Part shown: one piece after another, positions 8,486-19,122 of the stretch
Layout: every line of letters begins with the position of its first letter
Position numbering within the stretch: the first letter of the stretch is position 1
Source of the DNA: Hyphomicrobiales bacterium
GTDB taxonomy: Bacteria > Pseudomonadota > Alphaproteobacteria > Rhizobiales > Xanthobacteraceae
Length of the DNA stretch: 64,000 bases
Direction: 5' to 3'
NCBI GenBank assembly: GCA_021732215.1
Contig: JAKFVL010000010.1
Span: forward strand, 74,547-138,546
Translations under genes and position numbers: made by a program
Notes under the pieces: generated by a model
What the model saw: only the letters and a program-made list of their open reading frames with translations
What the model was told of the DNA's origin: nothing
Databases searched by the model: none

Positions 8486-9640
8486 TCACCATTTCACTTC
8501 AAGGCCGAGCAGGCCTTGGTGGGAGTGGAAGCCATCCCGGAACTTGCCGTCATAGTTCAGATAGAGACGCAGCGCGTCGGTCAGGCCGAATGACGCAGAC
8601 GCGCCGGCATCCGCGCCGTAGCGGCTTTCGCGGATGCCCTGAATCGCAATGCTGTTGTTGCCGAGACTGACCTGAACGGTGCTGACGTTCTGCGCGACGT
8701 TGTCAACGAACTTGCCGTAGGCGGACAGATCGATCACGCGCCGGTCCACGATCCAGTAATGGCCGACTTCTGCGCCGACCAAGAACCGCGTGCGCTCGGC
8801 GGTGGCTGGCCCCGCGCTGACCGGATTAAGCCCGCCGTACTCGGCAAATGAGTCGGTGGTGGCACGGATATATTCGATCGATGTCTTCGGCACGACGCGG
8901 GCTTGACCGATGCTCCAGTAATAACTGAGCTCTCCAAGCGCGGCATCGACCCGTCCGTTGTAGCCGGAGCCCGTCAGGCCAAGTGATGTCTGCCGCCGGG
9001 AGGCGATATTGCCGAAGCCGTGAACGCCGGCCGCGGCGATTGTCCAGGGGCCGATGCTGTAGGAGGCATTGACGCCGACCTGCGTCAGGTCGAGCACCGC
9101 CGATTGCGCCGCCAGCGGCACATCGATGCGGGTGTGGCTCTGATCGACCCATACCCCGAGATTGAAATCCGGAGCCAGCGTCGCCGCGAAACCTGCCACG
9201 CCACCGATGGTTTCGCGCTTGTCGCCGACGAACGTGCCTTGCGGGCCGGTGCGCGATGAAAGGCCGTAGGCCTCGCCCCACAGCCTGACCGGGAATGCCG
9301 AGGTGCCGGCTTGCGATGCGCCGCCGCCGCCGGGATTGCTGCCGATTGCCGCATTGGTGCCCCACGTTGCGTGATTGCCGAGCCGACGCAGAAAATTGCT
9401 CCCGAGATCGGTCAGCGAAGCGGTGGCTGCAAAGCGGCTGTTGGTATCGGTGGTGTTTGGAAACAGAACGACGGGTGGTGTTGGTGGGGTTGGGGGCGGC
9501 GGCGGAACAAATTGCGCGCCGGCGATGTCGATCGTCACAACAGAAAGGATTGTTGCGGTGCTCGCGGCGAGAATGCGCCAGCGGCGAGGGCGATGCGCCG
9601 AGGTCACAAACTCTGGTCGCGATGGCCGCATGCTCTGCAA
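8486..9640 (-). CDS. Outer membrane protein with autotransporter-type beta-barrel domain
   Basis: A 384-residue protein. It opens with an Arg-rich n-region and a hydrophobic segment (ILAASTATILSVVTIDIAGAQ), then a short Pro-rich spacer FVPPPPPTPPTPP. The remaining 270 or so residues are alternating beta strands with Gly and aromatic residues, including LWGEAYGLSS and VWVDQSHTRID, ending LLGLEVKW. A terminal aromatic residue is the usual BAM recognition signal. There is no long passenger, so it resembles a lone autotransporter barrel rather than a classic autotransporter. Its ligand is unknown. Confidence 0.82.
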   Translation of the reverse strand: MQSMRPSRPEFVTSAHRPRRWRILAASTATILSVVTIDIAGAQFVPPPPPTPPTPPVVLFPNTTDTNSRFAATASLTDLGSNFLRRLGNHATWGTNAAIGSNPGGGGASQAGTSAFPVRLWGEAYGLSSRTGPQGTFVGDKRETIGGVAGFAATLAPDFNLGVWVDQSHTRIDVPLAAQSAVLDLTQVGVNASYSIGPWTIAAAGVHGFGNIASRRQTSLGLTGSGYNGRVDAALGELSYYWSIGQARVVPKTSIEYIRATTDSFAEYGGLNPVSAGPATAERTRFLVGAEVGHYWIVDRRVIDLSAYGKFVDNVAQNVSTVQVSLGNNSIAIQGIRESRYGADAGASASFGLTDALRLYLNYDGKFRDGFHSHQGLLGLEVKW

Positions 9641-9832
9641 TATTTCCGATTGAACCAGAAAGGCTCGCTGCGATGCCGGATTGTCCCGACTTTGGCTCCA
9701 CCGTCAACGAAACCTCGCGGCAAGAGGTATATTCGACAGCGATGTGATCGTGGAGCCACACCCGTCTCACGCGCTGAAAATGCTCAAATGCGATTAATTC
9801 GGTCCTTACCGACTTCGCGCGGAGCTTGCCTT

Positions 9833-10486
9833 TCAGGAATCGAATGCGGGCGTGATCAGCGTCGCATCGCTCGTCTGAATGCCGCCGAATGTCCGGTTGC
9901 CTTCCGCCGTGATGTCGCCTCGCGCCACCGCGCGCAACGCTGCCGGATAGATACGATGCTCGACCGACAGCACGCGGGCACCGAGTGTGTCTGCGGTGTC
10001 GTCATCGCGGACCGCGACCGCACCCTGAATGATGATCGGGCCGCAATCCATATCCGGGACGACGAAATGCACGGTCGCGCCATGAATTCGCACGCCGTCT
10101 GCGAGTGCGCGTTCATGGGTGTGAAGACCGCGATACGACGGCAGCAGAGCAGGGTGGATGTTGAGCATCCGGCCCGTCCATTGCTGCACAAACCACGGCG
10201 TGAGCAGGCGCATGAAACCTGCAAGGCAAATGAGATCGATCCGTTGCGCGATCAATGCATCCTGCATGGTGCGCTCGAAAGCCTCGCGATCCTTGCCGAA
10301 CGATTTGCTCTCGATGGTGAGGGCCGGGATCCCGGCGGCTGTCGCTTTCGCAAGGCCGGGCGCGCCGGCGACATTCGAAATGACGACGGCGATCTCGGCC
10401 GGAAAATCCGGTGCGTGGGCGGATTCGATCAACGAGGTCATGTTCGATCCGCGCCCGGAGATCAGAACTGCGACCCGCCGTTTCAT
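9833..10486 (-). CDS. purN: Phosphoribosylglycinamide formyltransferase (GART)
   Basis: A 217-residue enzyme of purine synthesis. It moves a formyl group from 10-formyl-tetrahydrofolate to GAR. Motifs are VLISGRGSNM at the N-terminus (phosphate binding), LAGFMRLL, and the active-site block NIHPALLPSYRG...H...GATVHFVVPDMDCGPI, with the catalytic Asn, His and Asp. It starts three bases after the purM stop on the same strand, so purM and purN form one operon. Confidence 0.97.
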   Translation of the reverse strand: MKRRVAVLISGRGSNMTSLIESAHAPDFPAEIAVVISNVAGAPGLAKATAAGIPALTIESKSFGKDREAFERTMQDALIAQRIDLICLAGFMRLLTPWFVQQWTGRMLNIHPALLPSYRGLHTHERALADGVRIHGATVHFVVPDMDCGPIIIQGAVAVRDDDTADTLGARVLSVEHRIYPAALRAVARGDITAEGNRTFGGIQTSDATLITPAFDS

Positions 10487-10489
10487 GAA

Positions 10490-11563
10490 TCAGAGCGCCA
10501 GACGGAGATGCCCGCGATAGGCGACGCGCTGCTCGCCCGCAGCCGCGACCACATCGCCAAGCACAACGGCGGTTTCGCCGCTTTCCTTCAAAATATCGAT
10601 CACGCTCGTCACCGCGTCCGGTGCGACGATGGCGATCATGCCGATCCCGCAATTGAACGTGCGCAGCAGCTCCAATTCCTCGATGCCGCCTTCGGCCGCG
10701 AGCCATTTGAACACCGGCAATACCGGCACATGCGCAAGATCGATACGCACGCCGAGGCTTTTCGGGAGCACGCGCGGGATATTGTCGGTGAAGCCGCCGC
10801 CGGTGATATGGGCAAGGCCTTTCACGGCGCCGGTTTCGCGGATCGCGCGCAGACAGGATTTCACATACAGGCGCGTCGGCGTCAGAAGCGCGCCGCCGAG
10901 TGTCATGACCGGCGAGAACGGCGCCTGCGCATCGAAGCCTAAGCCGGTGCGTTCGATGATCTTGCGCACCAGCGAGAAGCCGTTTGAATGAACGCCGGAC
11001 GATGCAAGGCCGATCACCGTATCGCCAACCGCAATGTCGCCGCGCGGCAACAGCGTGCCGCGTTCCGCAGCGCCGACCGCGAAGCCTGCAAGATCGTAGT
11101 CGCCGTCCTTGTAGAGGCCGGGCATTTCTGCGGTCTCGCCGCCGATCAGCGCGCAGCCGGATTCACGGCAGCCTTCGGCAATGCCGGCGACGATCGTGGC
11201 GGTGGCTTCTGGATCGAGCTTGCCGCAGGCAAAGTAGTCGAGGAAGAACAGCGGTTCCGCGCCCTGCACGACGAGATCGTTGACCGACATCGCAACGAGG
11301 TCGATGCCGATTCCAGCATGCAGTCTGGTTTCGATGGCGATCTTGACTTTGGTTCCCACGCCGTCGGTGGCGGCGACCAGTACGGGGTCCTTGAAGCCTG
11401 CGGCCTTCAGGTCGAACAGGCCGCCAAAGCCGCCGATTTCGGCATCGGCTCCCGCGCGCGCGGTGGCGCGGACCATCGGCTTGATCAGATCGACCAGCCG
11501 GTTGCCCGCATCGATATCTACGCCTGCGTCGGAATAGGAAAGGCCGCTTTTGGGTTGGCTCAT
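10490..11563 (-). CDS. purM: Phosphoribosylformylglycinamidine cyclo-ligase (AIR synthase)
   Basis: A 357-residue enzyme that closes the imidazole ring of purines using ATP. Family features are [13 protein letters not shown] near the start, [43 protein letters not shown], and [16 protein letters not shown] chose the ATG at 11563 (MSQPKSGLS) because it aligns with homologues; a GTG four codons upstream at 11575 is possible. It is divergent from the CDP-alcohol phosphotransferase gene with about 140 bases between them. Confidence 0.97.
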   Translation of the reverse strand: MSQPKSGLSYSDAGVDIDAGNRLVDLIKPMVRATARAGADAEIGGFGGLFDLKAAGFKDPVLVAATDGVGTKVKIAIETRLHAGIGIDLVAMSVNDLVVQGAEPLFFLDYFACGKLDPEATATIVAGIAEGCRESGCALIGGETAEMPGLYKDGDYDLAGFAVGAAERGTLLPRGDIAVGDTVIGLASSGVHSNGFSLVRKIIERTGLGFDAQAPFSPVMTLGGALLTPTRLYVKSCLRAIRETGAVKGLAHITGGGFTDNIPRVLPKSLGVRIDLAHVPVLPVFKWLAAEGGIEELELLRTFNCGIGMIAIVAPDAVTSVIDILKESGETAVVLGDVVAAAGEQRVAYRGHLRLAL

Positions 11564-11705
11564 ACCGCTTTTCACCCGATCCAGAGGGGTGGTTACGTCG
11601 GAATTTCACCCGGCGCAATGCCTCGCCAGCGGTGCGCACATATACTATCTAGATGGTGGTCCGGTGCGAACCGGAATGGCCGGGAGCCGGGGCCGGGAAC
11701 GTCGC

Positions 11706-12251
11706 GTGAATATTCCGAATATCATTACGTTGGGACGCATCCTGCTGGTGCCGGTGATCGTCTGGGCGATTGCGTCCAACCAGATGGCGATCGCATTCGG
11801 CCTGTTTCTCGTGGCGGGCTTCAGCGACGCCGTCGATGGCTTTCTTGCGAAGCGTTTCAACATGTCGAGCGAGCTTGGCGCGCTGCTCGATCCTGTCGCC
11901 GACAAAGCGTTGCTGGTGTCGATCTATGTCGCTCTCGGCATCTGGGGCGCGGTACCGCGCTGGATCGTCATCCTCGTGGTTTCGCGCGATCTGATGATCG
12001 TCGGCGCGGTCATCATTTCATGGATATTCGGCAAGCCAATCCCGATGAAGCCGCTGATGGTCTCGAAGCTCAATACGGTGGCCCAGGTTGCGTTCGCGGC
12101 GCTGGTCCTTGCGGCACTAGGTTTCGGCATCGCGCCGGGGCCGTTCGACGTGATCCTGATGGGCTTCGTGACTGTGTTGACGCTACTCTCGGTCTCGCTC
12201 TATCTCATGGAGTGGATCCGCCACATGAGCACCATCGAGACGATCTACTAG
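11706..12251 (+). CDS. CDP-alcohol phosphatidyltransferase family protein
   Basis: A 181-residue integral membrane enzyme. The family motif D-x2-D-G-x2-A-x-R-x8-G-x3-D-x3-D is visible between residues 40 and 70 (DAVDGFLAKR, then GALLDPVADK), and four or five membrane helices surround it. These enzymes transfer a phosphatidyl group from CDP-diacylglycerol to an alcohol; phosphatidylglycerophosphate synthase is the closest guess, but a related acceptor is possible, so no symbol is given. The GTG at 11706 is chosen because the conserved N-terminus (NIPNIITLGRILLVP) begins right after it and GGGAA precedes it. hdaA follows after 39 bases. Confidence 0.88.
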   Translation: MNIPNIITLGRILLVPVIVWAIASNQMAIAFGLFLVAGFSDAVDGFLAKRFNMSSELGALLDPVADKALLVSIYVALGIWGAVPRWIVILVVSRDLMIVGAVIISWIFGKPIPMKPLMVSKLNTVAQVAFAALVLAALGFGIAPGPFDVILMGFVTVLTLLSVSLYLMEWIRHMSTIETIY

Positions 12252-12290
12252 TCCTTACAAGACTGCGTGTTGCCATCAGGGAGATCGAAA

Positions 12291-12974
12291 GTGCCGGCCG
12301 CTGCGCAACCTCGTCAGCTCGCATTGGCGCTGCCTCACGCAGAAAACCTTTCGCGAGACGACTTCCTCGAAGGCCCCGGAAATGCCGCCGCGCTCGCGCT
12401 GGTCGAGCGCTGGCCGGACTGGCCGAACCGCGTCATGCTGCTCGCTGGGCCGGAAGGGGGCGGCAAAAGCCATCTGGGATCGATCTGGTCGGAACTCGCG
12501 GGCGCGCGCGTCATTTCCGCTCAAACCCTGACGTCCGAGCTGGTGCCGTCGGCGCTCGCAACGGGTGCACTGGTCGTTGAAGATATTGATCGTGACGGAG
12601 CGGACGAACGCGCCTTGTTTCATCTGATGAATTTGGCGCGTCAGGACGACGCCTATGTCCTGATGACGTCGCGGCACGCGGCCTCGACGCTCGCGATCGG
12701 TCTTCCTGACCTGATGTCGAGGCTGCGCGCCATGCCGGTGATCGAAGTCGCGCCCCCGGATGGCGCACTGCTGCGTGCGCTGATCGTCAAGCTCTGCGCC
12801 GATCGGCAAATGCTGATCGACGAAAGTCTGGTGAGCTTTCTCGTGACACGGATCGAGCGGTCCTTTGCGGCGGCGAGGGCGGCGGTCGACCTGCTGGATC
12901 GCGAGGGTCTGCGGCTGGGCCGGCCCGTGACGCGCGCTTTGGCCGCGGAACTGTTGCGCCAGCCTGCGCCTTGA
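12291..12974 (+). CDS. hdaA: DnaA-related regulator of replication initiation
   Basis: A 227-residue DnaA-like AAA+ protein without the DnaA DNA-binding domain. Hda/HdaA stimulates ATP hydrolysis by DnaA after initiation. The N-terminus has the clamp-binding type element RQLALALPH. Walker A is the relaxed LLAGPEGGGKSHL near residue 50, and the Walker B-like segment is ALVVEDIDRDG. The sensor-like MSRLRAMPVIEV and C-terminal RAAVDLLDREGLRLGRPVTR match the family. The GTG at 12291 has AGGGAG seven bases upstream, which fixes the start. It lies between the phospholipid gene and ppk, as in relatives. Confidence 0.88.
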   Translation: MPAAAQPRQLALALPHAENLSRDDFLEGPGNAAALALVERWPDWPNRVMLLAGPEGGGKSHLGSIWSELAGARVISAQTLTSELVPSALATGALVVEDIDRDGADERALFHLMNLARQDDAYVLMTSRHAASTLAIGLPDLMSRLRAMPVIEVAPPDGALLRALIVKLCADRQMLIDESLVSFLVTRIERSFAAARAAVDLLDREGLRLGRPVTRALAAELLRQPAP

Positions 12975-13086
12975 CCCGGAAGCTGCCGGGTCCATCATGT
13001 CATTGAGCTGTCACAAGCCCAAACCAAGGTGACCGCAGATTTCCGGGGTGATTGAACCTCGTCGTTTCTCGCTGGATCGAAGACAC

Positions 13087-15291
13087 ATGGACGCTGCGCA
13101 AGCCATTGCAATAAAGGGTGAAAATAGCGAAGGCCCTGCGCCTTCCCCGATTTCAGGGTCGCCCGAGCGGTTTATCAACCGGGAACTATCCTGGCTGCAC
13201 TTCAACCGCCGGGTGCTCGAGGAATCGGTCAATACCGGGCATCCCGCACTCGAGCGCGTCCGCTTTCTCTCGATTTCCGCCAATAACCTTGATGAGTTCT
13301 TCATGGTTCGCGTCGCGGGCCTCAAGGCGCAGCTGCGCGAAGGCATCGTCGAGCGCAGCCCCGATGGCCTCACGCCGTCAGAGCAATTGGCCCGTATCAA
13401 CGAAACTGTCTCGGCGCTTGCTGCCGACCAGCAGACGATCTGGCGAGAGCTGCGCGTCATCCTGGCCGACCACGGCATTATGCTGGTGGATGGCAAGGAC
13501 GTGTCAAAGGCCGAAACGTCCTGGATCGAAGATCATTTTCTTCACAACATCTTTCCATTGCTGACGCCGCTGGCGATCGACCCGGCGCATCCATTTCCGT
13601 TCATTCCGAGCCTCGGCTTCACGATCGCGCTGCATCTGCTGCGAACGTCCGATGGCAAGACGATGAACGCGCTGATCCGCATGCCGGGCAAGATCGACCG
13701 CTTCATTCGCCTGCCTTCATCCGGCAAGGACGAGCCGGTACGGCTGATCACGCTGGAGCAAGCGACCAGCCTGTTCATTGGCCGGCTGTTTCCGGGCTAT
13801 GTGGTCAAGGGTCAGGGCGCGTTCCGGATCATCCGCGACTCCGAACTCGAAATCGAGGAAGAAGCGGAAGACCTCGTCCGCCTGTTCGAGACCGCGCTCA
13901 AGCGCCGCCGCCGCGGATCGGTGATCCGCCTCGAGGTCGAAGCGACAATGCCGGAAGAACTGCGCGCGTTCGTCAAGAGTGCGCTTTCGACCACCGACGA
14001 CGACGTGCTTCTGGTCGATGGCGTGCTTGCGATGAACGAACTGTCGCAGCTTACCCGGCTCGACCGCCCCGATCTGGAATTCACGCCGTATGTCCCGCGC
14101 CATCCCGAACGTGTCCGCGACTTCGGCGGCGACATTTTCGCCGCGATTCGTCAGAAAGACCTCGTCGTCCATCATCCTTACGAATCGTTCGATGTCGTCG
14201 TGCAGTTCCTGCAACAGGCGGCGCGCGATCCGGACGTGGTCGCGATCAAGCAGACGCTTTACCGCACGTCGAACAACTCGCCGATCGTGCGTGCGCTTGC
14301 GGAAGCCGCCGAAGCCGGAAAATCGGTGACGGCGCTGATCGAATTGAAGGCGCGTTTCGACGAGGAAGCCAACATCCGCTGGGCGCGCGATCTGGAACGG
14401 GCCGGCGTGCAGGTTGTCTATGGATTTATCGAGTTGAAGACCCACGCCAAGCTGTCGCTTGTGGTGCGCCGCGAAGGCGGCAGTCTGACGACTTATGTCC
14501 ATACCGGCACCGGCAACTATCATCCGCTCACGGCGCGCGTTTACACAGACCTGTCATATTTCACGTCCGACCCGTTGATCGGCCGCGATGCCGCGCGCGT
14601 GTTCAACTACATCACCGGATACGCAGAGCCGAGCGACATCGAAAAGATGGCTGTGTCGCCGCTGACGCTGCGCAAGCGGATGCTTGAGCACATTCGCGGC
14701 GAGACCAATCATGCCAGGCATGGCAAGACTGGAGCGATCTGGCTGAAGATGAATTCGCTGGTCGATCCCGACATCATCGACGCGCTTTACGAGGCGTCGC
14801 AAGCCGGGGTTTCGATCGAACTCGTCGTGCGCGGAATTTGCTGTTTGCGGCCCGGAGTTCCGGGCCTGTCCGACAACATTCGCGTCAAATCGATCATCGG
14901 GCGATTCCTCGAGCATGGACGAATCTACTGCTTCGGAATGGGGCACGGCCTGCCGAGCGCAAAGGCAGCTGTGTATATCTCGTCCGCCGACATGATGCCG
15001 CGGAACCTGGACCGGCGTGTCGAAGTGTTGTGTCCGCTGCAAAATCCCACGGTGCATCAGCAGGTTCTCGAGCAAATCATGGTCGCGAATCTGAAGGACA
15101 ACGAACAGAGCTGGCAGTTGTTGCCGGATGGCTCGTCAACACGTATGAAGGCCGCGAAGGGTGAGGAGCCTTTCAACCTGCACAACTACTTCATGACGAA
15201 TCCGAGTCTGTCGGGCCGTGGAAAGTCGCTTAAGGAATCTTCGCCGCGTCGTCTTACGCGCCGTTCGGAGCGTCAGCCGCAGTCAGGCTAG
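13087..15291 (+). CDS. ppk1: Polyphosphate kinase 1
   Basis: A 734-residue enzyme that polymerises the ATP gamma phosphate into polyphosphate. It begins with the PPK1 block [19 protein letters not shown], followed by [17 protein letters not shown]. The phosphorylated His lies in [10 protein letters not shown], and the second catalytic block is near DLSYFTSDP. The C-terminal PLD-like domain has [19 protein letters not shown] chose the ATG at 13087 ([10 protein letters not shown]) from homologue starts; a GTG at 13048 is an alternative. ppx starts four bases after the stop, pairing synthesis and breakdown of polyphosphate. Confidence 0.97.
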   Translation: MDAAQAIAIKGENSEGPAPSPISGSPERFINRELSWLHFNRRVLEESVNTGHPALERVRFLSISANNLDEFFMVRVAGLKAQLREGIVERSPDGLTPSEQLARINETVSALAADQQTIWRELRVILADHGIMLVDGKDVSKAETSWIEDHFLHNIFPLLTPLAIDPAHPFPFIPSLGFTIALHLLRTSDGKTMNALIRMPGKIDRFIRLPSSGKDEPVRLITLEQATSLFIGRLFPGYVVKGQGAFRIIRDSELEIEEEAEDLVRLFETALKRRRRGSVIRLEVEATMPEELRAFVKSALSTTDDDVLLVDGVLAMNELSQLTRLDRPDLEFTPYVPRHPERVRDFGGDIFAAIRQKDLVVHHPYESFDVVVQFLQQAARDPDVVAIKQTLYRTSNNSPIVRALAEAAEAGKSVTALIELKARFDEEANIRWARDLERAGVQVVYGFIELKTHAKLSLVVRREGGSLTTYVHTGTGNYHPLTARVYTDLSYFTSDPLIGRDAARVFNYITGYAEPSDIEKMAVSPLTLRKRMLEHIRGETNHARHGKTGAIWLKMNSLVDPDIIDALYEASQAGVSIELVVRGICCLRPGVPGLSDNIRVKSIIGRFLEHGRIYCFGMGHGLPSAKAAVYISSADMMPRNLDRRVEVLCPLQNPTVHQQVLEQIMVANLKDNEQSWQLLPDGSSTRMKAAKGEEPFNLHNYFMTNPSLSGRGKSLKESSPRRLTRRSERQPQSG

Positions 15292-15295
15292 GCTC

Positions 15296-16831
15296 GTGCC
15301 TGCGCGACCGTCTGCGCGTCGCGTTGCGAGAGATGCGGCGAACGAGAGCATCGCGGTCATCGACATCGGATCGAATTCGGTGCGCCTCGTCGTCTACGAG
15401 GCGATGACGCGCAGCCTGTCCCCGATCTTCAACGAGAAGACGTTGTGCGGCCTCGGCCGTGAAGTGCAGACTACCGGGCTGCTTGCGCCGGATGCCGTCG
15501 CCAAGGCGGTGACGGCGCTTCGGCGTTTTCGGGCCTTGTGCCGCATCATCAAGGTCGGGCGGGTGTACGCGGTCGCGACCGCTGCCTGCCGCGATGCCAA
15601 GAACGGTCCCGATTTTATTTCGCAGGCCGAGCGAATCTGCGGCGTGCCGATCACCATATTGACCGGCGCGCGGGAGGCGCGGCTGTCTGCGCTCGGCGTC
15701 ATAGCCGGCATCCACAAGGCCGACGGCATCGTCGGTGATCTCGGCGGAGGCTCGCTTGAACTGATCGATGTTCGCGGTCATCGCGTCAGCAAGGGAACGA
15801 CGCTGCCGCTCGGCGGACTGGCGTTGCAGGATCTGTCCCAGAAATCGCTCAAGCGCGCCGAGAAAATCGTGCGCGACGACCTTGCAGGCCTGCCGCAGCT
15901 CAAGGAGGGCCGCGGCCGGGCGTTTTATGCGGTCGGCGGCACATGGCGTGCGCTCGCGCGTATTCACATCATCCAGAGCGGATATCCGTTGCGCGTGATG
16001 CATGGTTACACGGTCCCGGCGGATCAGGCGCTCGATTTCGTCGTGCGGCTGCGGCGTCTGGCTGCGGCGGGGACGCTCGCGGATATCGAAACGGTCGCCG
16101 ACGCCCGGCGTCCGCTGCTGACCTATGCGGCGCTGGTGATGGAATACATCATTCGCGTCGCGAAACCGAAGTCGATCGTGTTCTCGACATACGGCGTGCG
16201 CGAAGGTCTGCTCTACGAGATGCTGCCTGCGGACGAGCGGGCCGAAGATGGCCTGATCGCAGCGGCCGGCATGCTGAACGATCTGCGCTCGCGCGATCCG
16301 CGGCACGCAGACGATCTCATCGCCTGGACCACGAGTTTCGTCCGCGTCGCGCATCTGAGGGAAACCGACGAGGATCGCAGGTTGCGCCAAGCGGCCTGCC
16401 TGCTCTCCGACATCGGCTGGCGTGCGCATCCGGATTATCGCGGCGAGCAGACGCTCAATCTAATCACGAACGGCCACTTCGGCGCGATCAGTCACGACGG
16501 CCGCGCGTTTCTCGCGCTTGCGATCTACTATCGTTATGCGGGGCTGAATGTGGAGAACGAGGCGCCAGAAGAGGTCAGGGAGTTATTGCCGCCGGCCATG
16601 GTGGAACGCGCCCGGGTGCTGGGGGCCGCGTTTCGTGTTGCGCATCTGATCTCGGCGGCACGCGGCGGCGTTCTGCCGTCAACCCATTTCAGCGGCCGCG
16701 GCCGGAAGATCATTCTGAAGTTCGATCCGAAAGTCTCCGACCTTGCGGCCGACCGGATTGGCAATCGCTTCAAGCAACTCGCCCGTCTCGTTGGACGCTC
16801 GTCCGCAGTCGTGAAGCGCAAGGCGCAATAG
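15296..16831 (+). CDS. ppx: Exopolyphosphatase (Ppx/GppA family)
   Basis: A 511-residue enzyme that releases phosphate from polyphosphate chain ends; the family can also act on pppGpp. The ASKHA phosphate motifs are IDIGSNSVRLVVYE near residue 20 and VGDLGGGSLELI near residue 145. After the domain at residues 1-300 comes an HD-like helical C-terminal part. I placed the start at the GTG at 15296, just after the ppk1 stop; an ATG at 15218 would overlap ppk1 by 74 bases and add an Arg-rich extension. The stop lies four bases from the end of the convergent rnd gene. Confidence 0.93.
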   Translation: MPARPSARRVARDAANESIAVIDIGSNSVRLVVYEAMTRSLSPIFNEKTLCGLGREVQTTGLLAPDAVAKAVTALRRFRALCRIIKVGRVYAVATAACRDAKNGPDFISQAERICGVPITILTGAREARLSALGVIAGIHKADGIVGDLGGGSLELIDVRGHRVSKGTTLPLGGLALQDLSQKSLKRAEKIVRDDLAGLPQLKEGRGRAFYAVGGTWRALARIHIIQSGYPLRVMHGYTVPADQALDFVVRLRRLAAAGTLADIETVADARRPLLTYAALVMEYIIRVAKPKSIVFSTYGVREGLLYEMLPADERAEDGLIAAAGMLNDLRSRDPRHADDLIAWTTSFVRVAHLRETDEDRRLRQAACLLSDIGWRAHPDYRGEQTLNLITNGHFGAISHDGRAFLALAIYYRYAGLNVENEAPEEVRELLPPAMVERARVLGAAFRVAHLISAARGGVLPSTHFSGRGRKIILKFDPKVSDLAADRIGNRFKQLARLVGRSSAVVKRKAQ

Positions 16832-16835
16832 CCCG

Positions 16836-17984
16836 TCAGGGGCGATCGACCCGCACGACGCGGCCCTTTTCGATCGCCAATGCGAGCTGCCCCTGCTTCA
16901 GCGCCAGCGCGGCGTCGCCGAATAGTTCGCGTCGCCAGCCGCGCAGCGCGGCGACGTCGGCGTCGTCGCTGAGGGCGATCTGCTCGAGATCATCGACGGT
17001 CGCGATCACCTTGGATGCCACCCCATGGTGCTCGGAGGTCATGCGCAACAGCACCTTCAGAAGTTCCACCGTGGCCGAGCCGTTGGAGGAACCGCGCGGC
17101 TTGTCGAGCTTCGGCAGAGTGTGCGGGTCGCGCGCAAGGCCGCGCTGCACGGCGGCCACGATGTCCTGGCCCCATTTCGAGCGATCGAAACCCTTCGGCA
17201 ATGAACGGAGGTTTGCGAGTTTTTCCAGCGTCGAGGGCGCGTGAGTTGCGATGTCGCCGATGGCATCGTCTTTCAGGATACGGCTGCGGGGTACATCGCG
17301 GCTTTGGGCTTCGCTCTCGCGCCACGCCGCCACTTCCATCAGGATCGCAAGTTCTTTCGGTTTGCGGACGCGCGTTTTCAACCGCTCCCATGCGCGCTCG
17401 GGATGGAAGTCGTAGGTTTTCGGCGAGGTCAGGATTTCCATTTCCTCGCTGACCCAGTCGTTCCGTCCGCGTTTTTTCAGATCCGCGTCGAGCGCTGCGA
17501 ACACGTCGCGCAGATATGTGACATCGGCGAGCGCATAAGCAGCCTGATCTTCGGTCAGCGGCCTGCGCGACCAGTCTGTGAAGCGATGGGTCTTGTCGGG
17601 GCGATGGCCGGTGATGCGTTCGACCAGCGCGTCGTAGGCGATGCTGTCGCCGTAACCGAGCACCATGGCGGCGACTTGCGTATCGAATACGGGATGCGGG
17701 ACGATATTGGCGCGATGCCAGATGATTTCGATATCCTGCCGCGCGGCATGAAATACCTTCAACACGCTCTCGTTCGCCATCAGGTCGAAGAACGATTTGA
17801 GGTCGATGCCGCTGGCGAGTGCATCGATGACCACCGCGTCCTCGGAGCTGGCAAGCTGAATGACACAAAGCAGCGGATAGTAAGTGGTTTCGCGCAAAAA
17901 CTCAGTGTCGACGGTAACTACACTGTGTTTGGCAAGGCGGTCGCAGACGGCTGCGAGTTGCGAAGTTGTCGTAATCAGATCCAT
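16836..17984 (-). CDS. rnd: Ribonuclease D
   Basis: A 382-residue 3'-to-5' exoribonuclease that trims tRNA and other stable RNA ends. The DEDDy catalytic residues are visible: VDTEFLRE (Asp, Glu) near residue 25, [10 protein letters not shown] (Asp) near residue 80, and [11 protein letters not shown] (Tyr, Asp) near residue 145. One HRDC-like domain follows ([20 protein letters not shown]). The ATG at 17984 (MDLITTTSQ) is chosen over one ten codons upstream, since homologues begin there. It converges on ppx with only four bases between stops. Confidence 0.96.
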   Translation of the reverse strand: MDLITTTSQLAAVCDRLAKHSVVTVDTEFLRETTYYPLLCVIQLASSEDAVVIDALASGIDLKSFFDLMANESVLKVFHAARQDIEIIWHRANIVPHPVFDTQVAAMVLGYGDSIAYDALVERITGHRPDKTHRFTDWSRRPLTEDQAAYALADVTYLRDVFAALDADLKKRGRNDWVSEEMEILTSPKTYDFHPERAWERLKTRVRKPKELAILMEVAAWRESEAQSRDVPRSRILKDDAIGDIATHAPSTLEKLANLRSLPKGFDRSKWGQDIVAAVQRGLARDPHTLPKLDKPRGSSNGSATVELLKVLLRMTSEHHGVASKVIATVDDLEQIALSDDADVAALRGWRRELFGDAALALKQGQLALAIEKGRVVRVDRP

Positions 17985-18129
17985 GGTCCGCTGCTTAACT
18001 GGTCCAGGCGGCATTGTCGCCTTGCTTCGACAGGGCCAGCGGATTTTTTGCTGCGCTTTTCGCGACTGCGGAATCGTGGTTCAAACGTCGAACCTGGACC
18101 TTTCCGCCAACAAGGGCGAGCTGAAGCCG

Positions 18130-18978
18130 ATGATCGAGGCCCTCGACCATGCCGTCATTCTGGTCCGTGACCTGGACGCGGCGGTCGCCGATTACGAAAC
18201 CCTGCTGGCGCGACAGGTGGCGTGGCGCTCATCGGGGGATGGCGCTGCGACAGCGCTGCTGACGCTCGACAACACCTCGATCGAGTTGATGGCGGCAACC
18301 GGAGCAGGCGAAACCGGCGATCGGGTCCGTGCGGCGCTTGGTGAGCGAGGCGAGGGACTTGCGAGCCTTGCGTTCCGTGTCAGCGATGTGGTGCGGATGC
18401 ATCGGCGGCTGTCCCGGCTTGGGCTTGATCCCGAACCGGTGACGGAAGCCGGCAGCCGCAATGACATCGATGGTGCTGAGCTGAACTGGACGCGCACCCG
18501 CGCAGCCACAAACGCGACCCATGGCATCCGGCATTTCTTCATGGAGATGCCAGATCCGAGGCCGCGCTCGCCTGTCCTCGGTCCGTCCGCGATCACGGGT
18601 CTCGATCATGTGGTCATCGGTACGCCGGCGCCGGATCGTGCCGCGGCGCTGTACGGCGCGAGATTGGGGCTAGACATGGCGCTCGATCTCACCAATCCGG
18701 ACTGGGGCGTGCGGCTGATGTTCTTCCGCTGTGGCGACATGATCGTGGAGATCGCCCACGGTCTGAAAGCCGGGGCGGGCGAGGGACACGACAGTTTCCG
18801 CGGTCTGAGCTGGCGCGCGGCGAACGCGGAGGCCACTCAGCAGCGCCTGGCCGCTGCTGGTTTCGATGTCTCGGAGGCAAAAGCAGGCCGCAAGCCGGGC
18901 ACCAAGGTCTTTACCGTCAGGAACCGGACATGCGGGGTGCCGACCATCGTCATTCAACCCACGCCGCGCCGGGTCTGA
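18130..18978 (+). CDS. VOC superfamily (glyoxalase-like) protein with two VOC halves
   Basis: A 282-residue protein built of two glyoxalase/bleomycin-resistance folds. The first half starts MIEALDHAVILVRDLDAAVADYE and the second ITGLDHVVIGTPAPDRAAALY near residue 155. The His in each LDHVV-type strand and Glu residues such as MIVEIAH may bind a metal. VOC proteins include lyases, dioxygenases and resistance proteins, so no substrate can be named. I chose the ATG at 18130 because the VOC fold begins immediately; upstream codons would overlap rnd. It precedes aspS by about 140 bases on the same strand. Confidence 0.85.
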   Translation: MIEALDHAVILVRDLDAAVADYETLLARQVAWRSSGDGAATALLTLDNTSIELMAATGAGETGDRVRAALGERGEGLASLAFRVSDVVRMHRRLSRLGLDPEPVTEAGSRNDIDGAELNWTRTRAATNATHGIRHFFMEMPDPRPRSPVLGPSAITGLDHVVIGTPAPDRAAALYGARLGLDMALDLTNPDWGVRLMFFRCGDMIVEIAHGLKAGAGEGHDSFRGLSWRAANAEATQQRLAAAGFDVSEAKAGRKPGTKVFTVRNRTCGVPTIVIQPTPRRV

Positions 18979-19122
18979 AATAAACTCCAAACATCCCGGA
19001 AGCGCTTCCCGCGGCTCGAAAAACGGCAGTTCCGTTGGTTGCCCGCCGTTTCCGGCTCGGCTAAACCGTGCCCTCCGCGCGGCCGGTTTCGCCGCCCGAT
19101 TCTCGCGATTTTCAGGATTTCC

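Noticed and set aside
9311-10942. A 543-residue open frame on the plus strand opposite purN and purM
   Set aside because: It lies opposite secure conserved genes, has no ribosome site, and its composition (Arg, His, Cys, Asp) is that of an antisense frame in GC-rich DNA.
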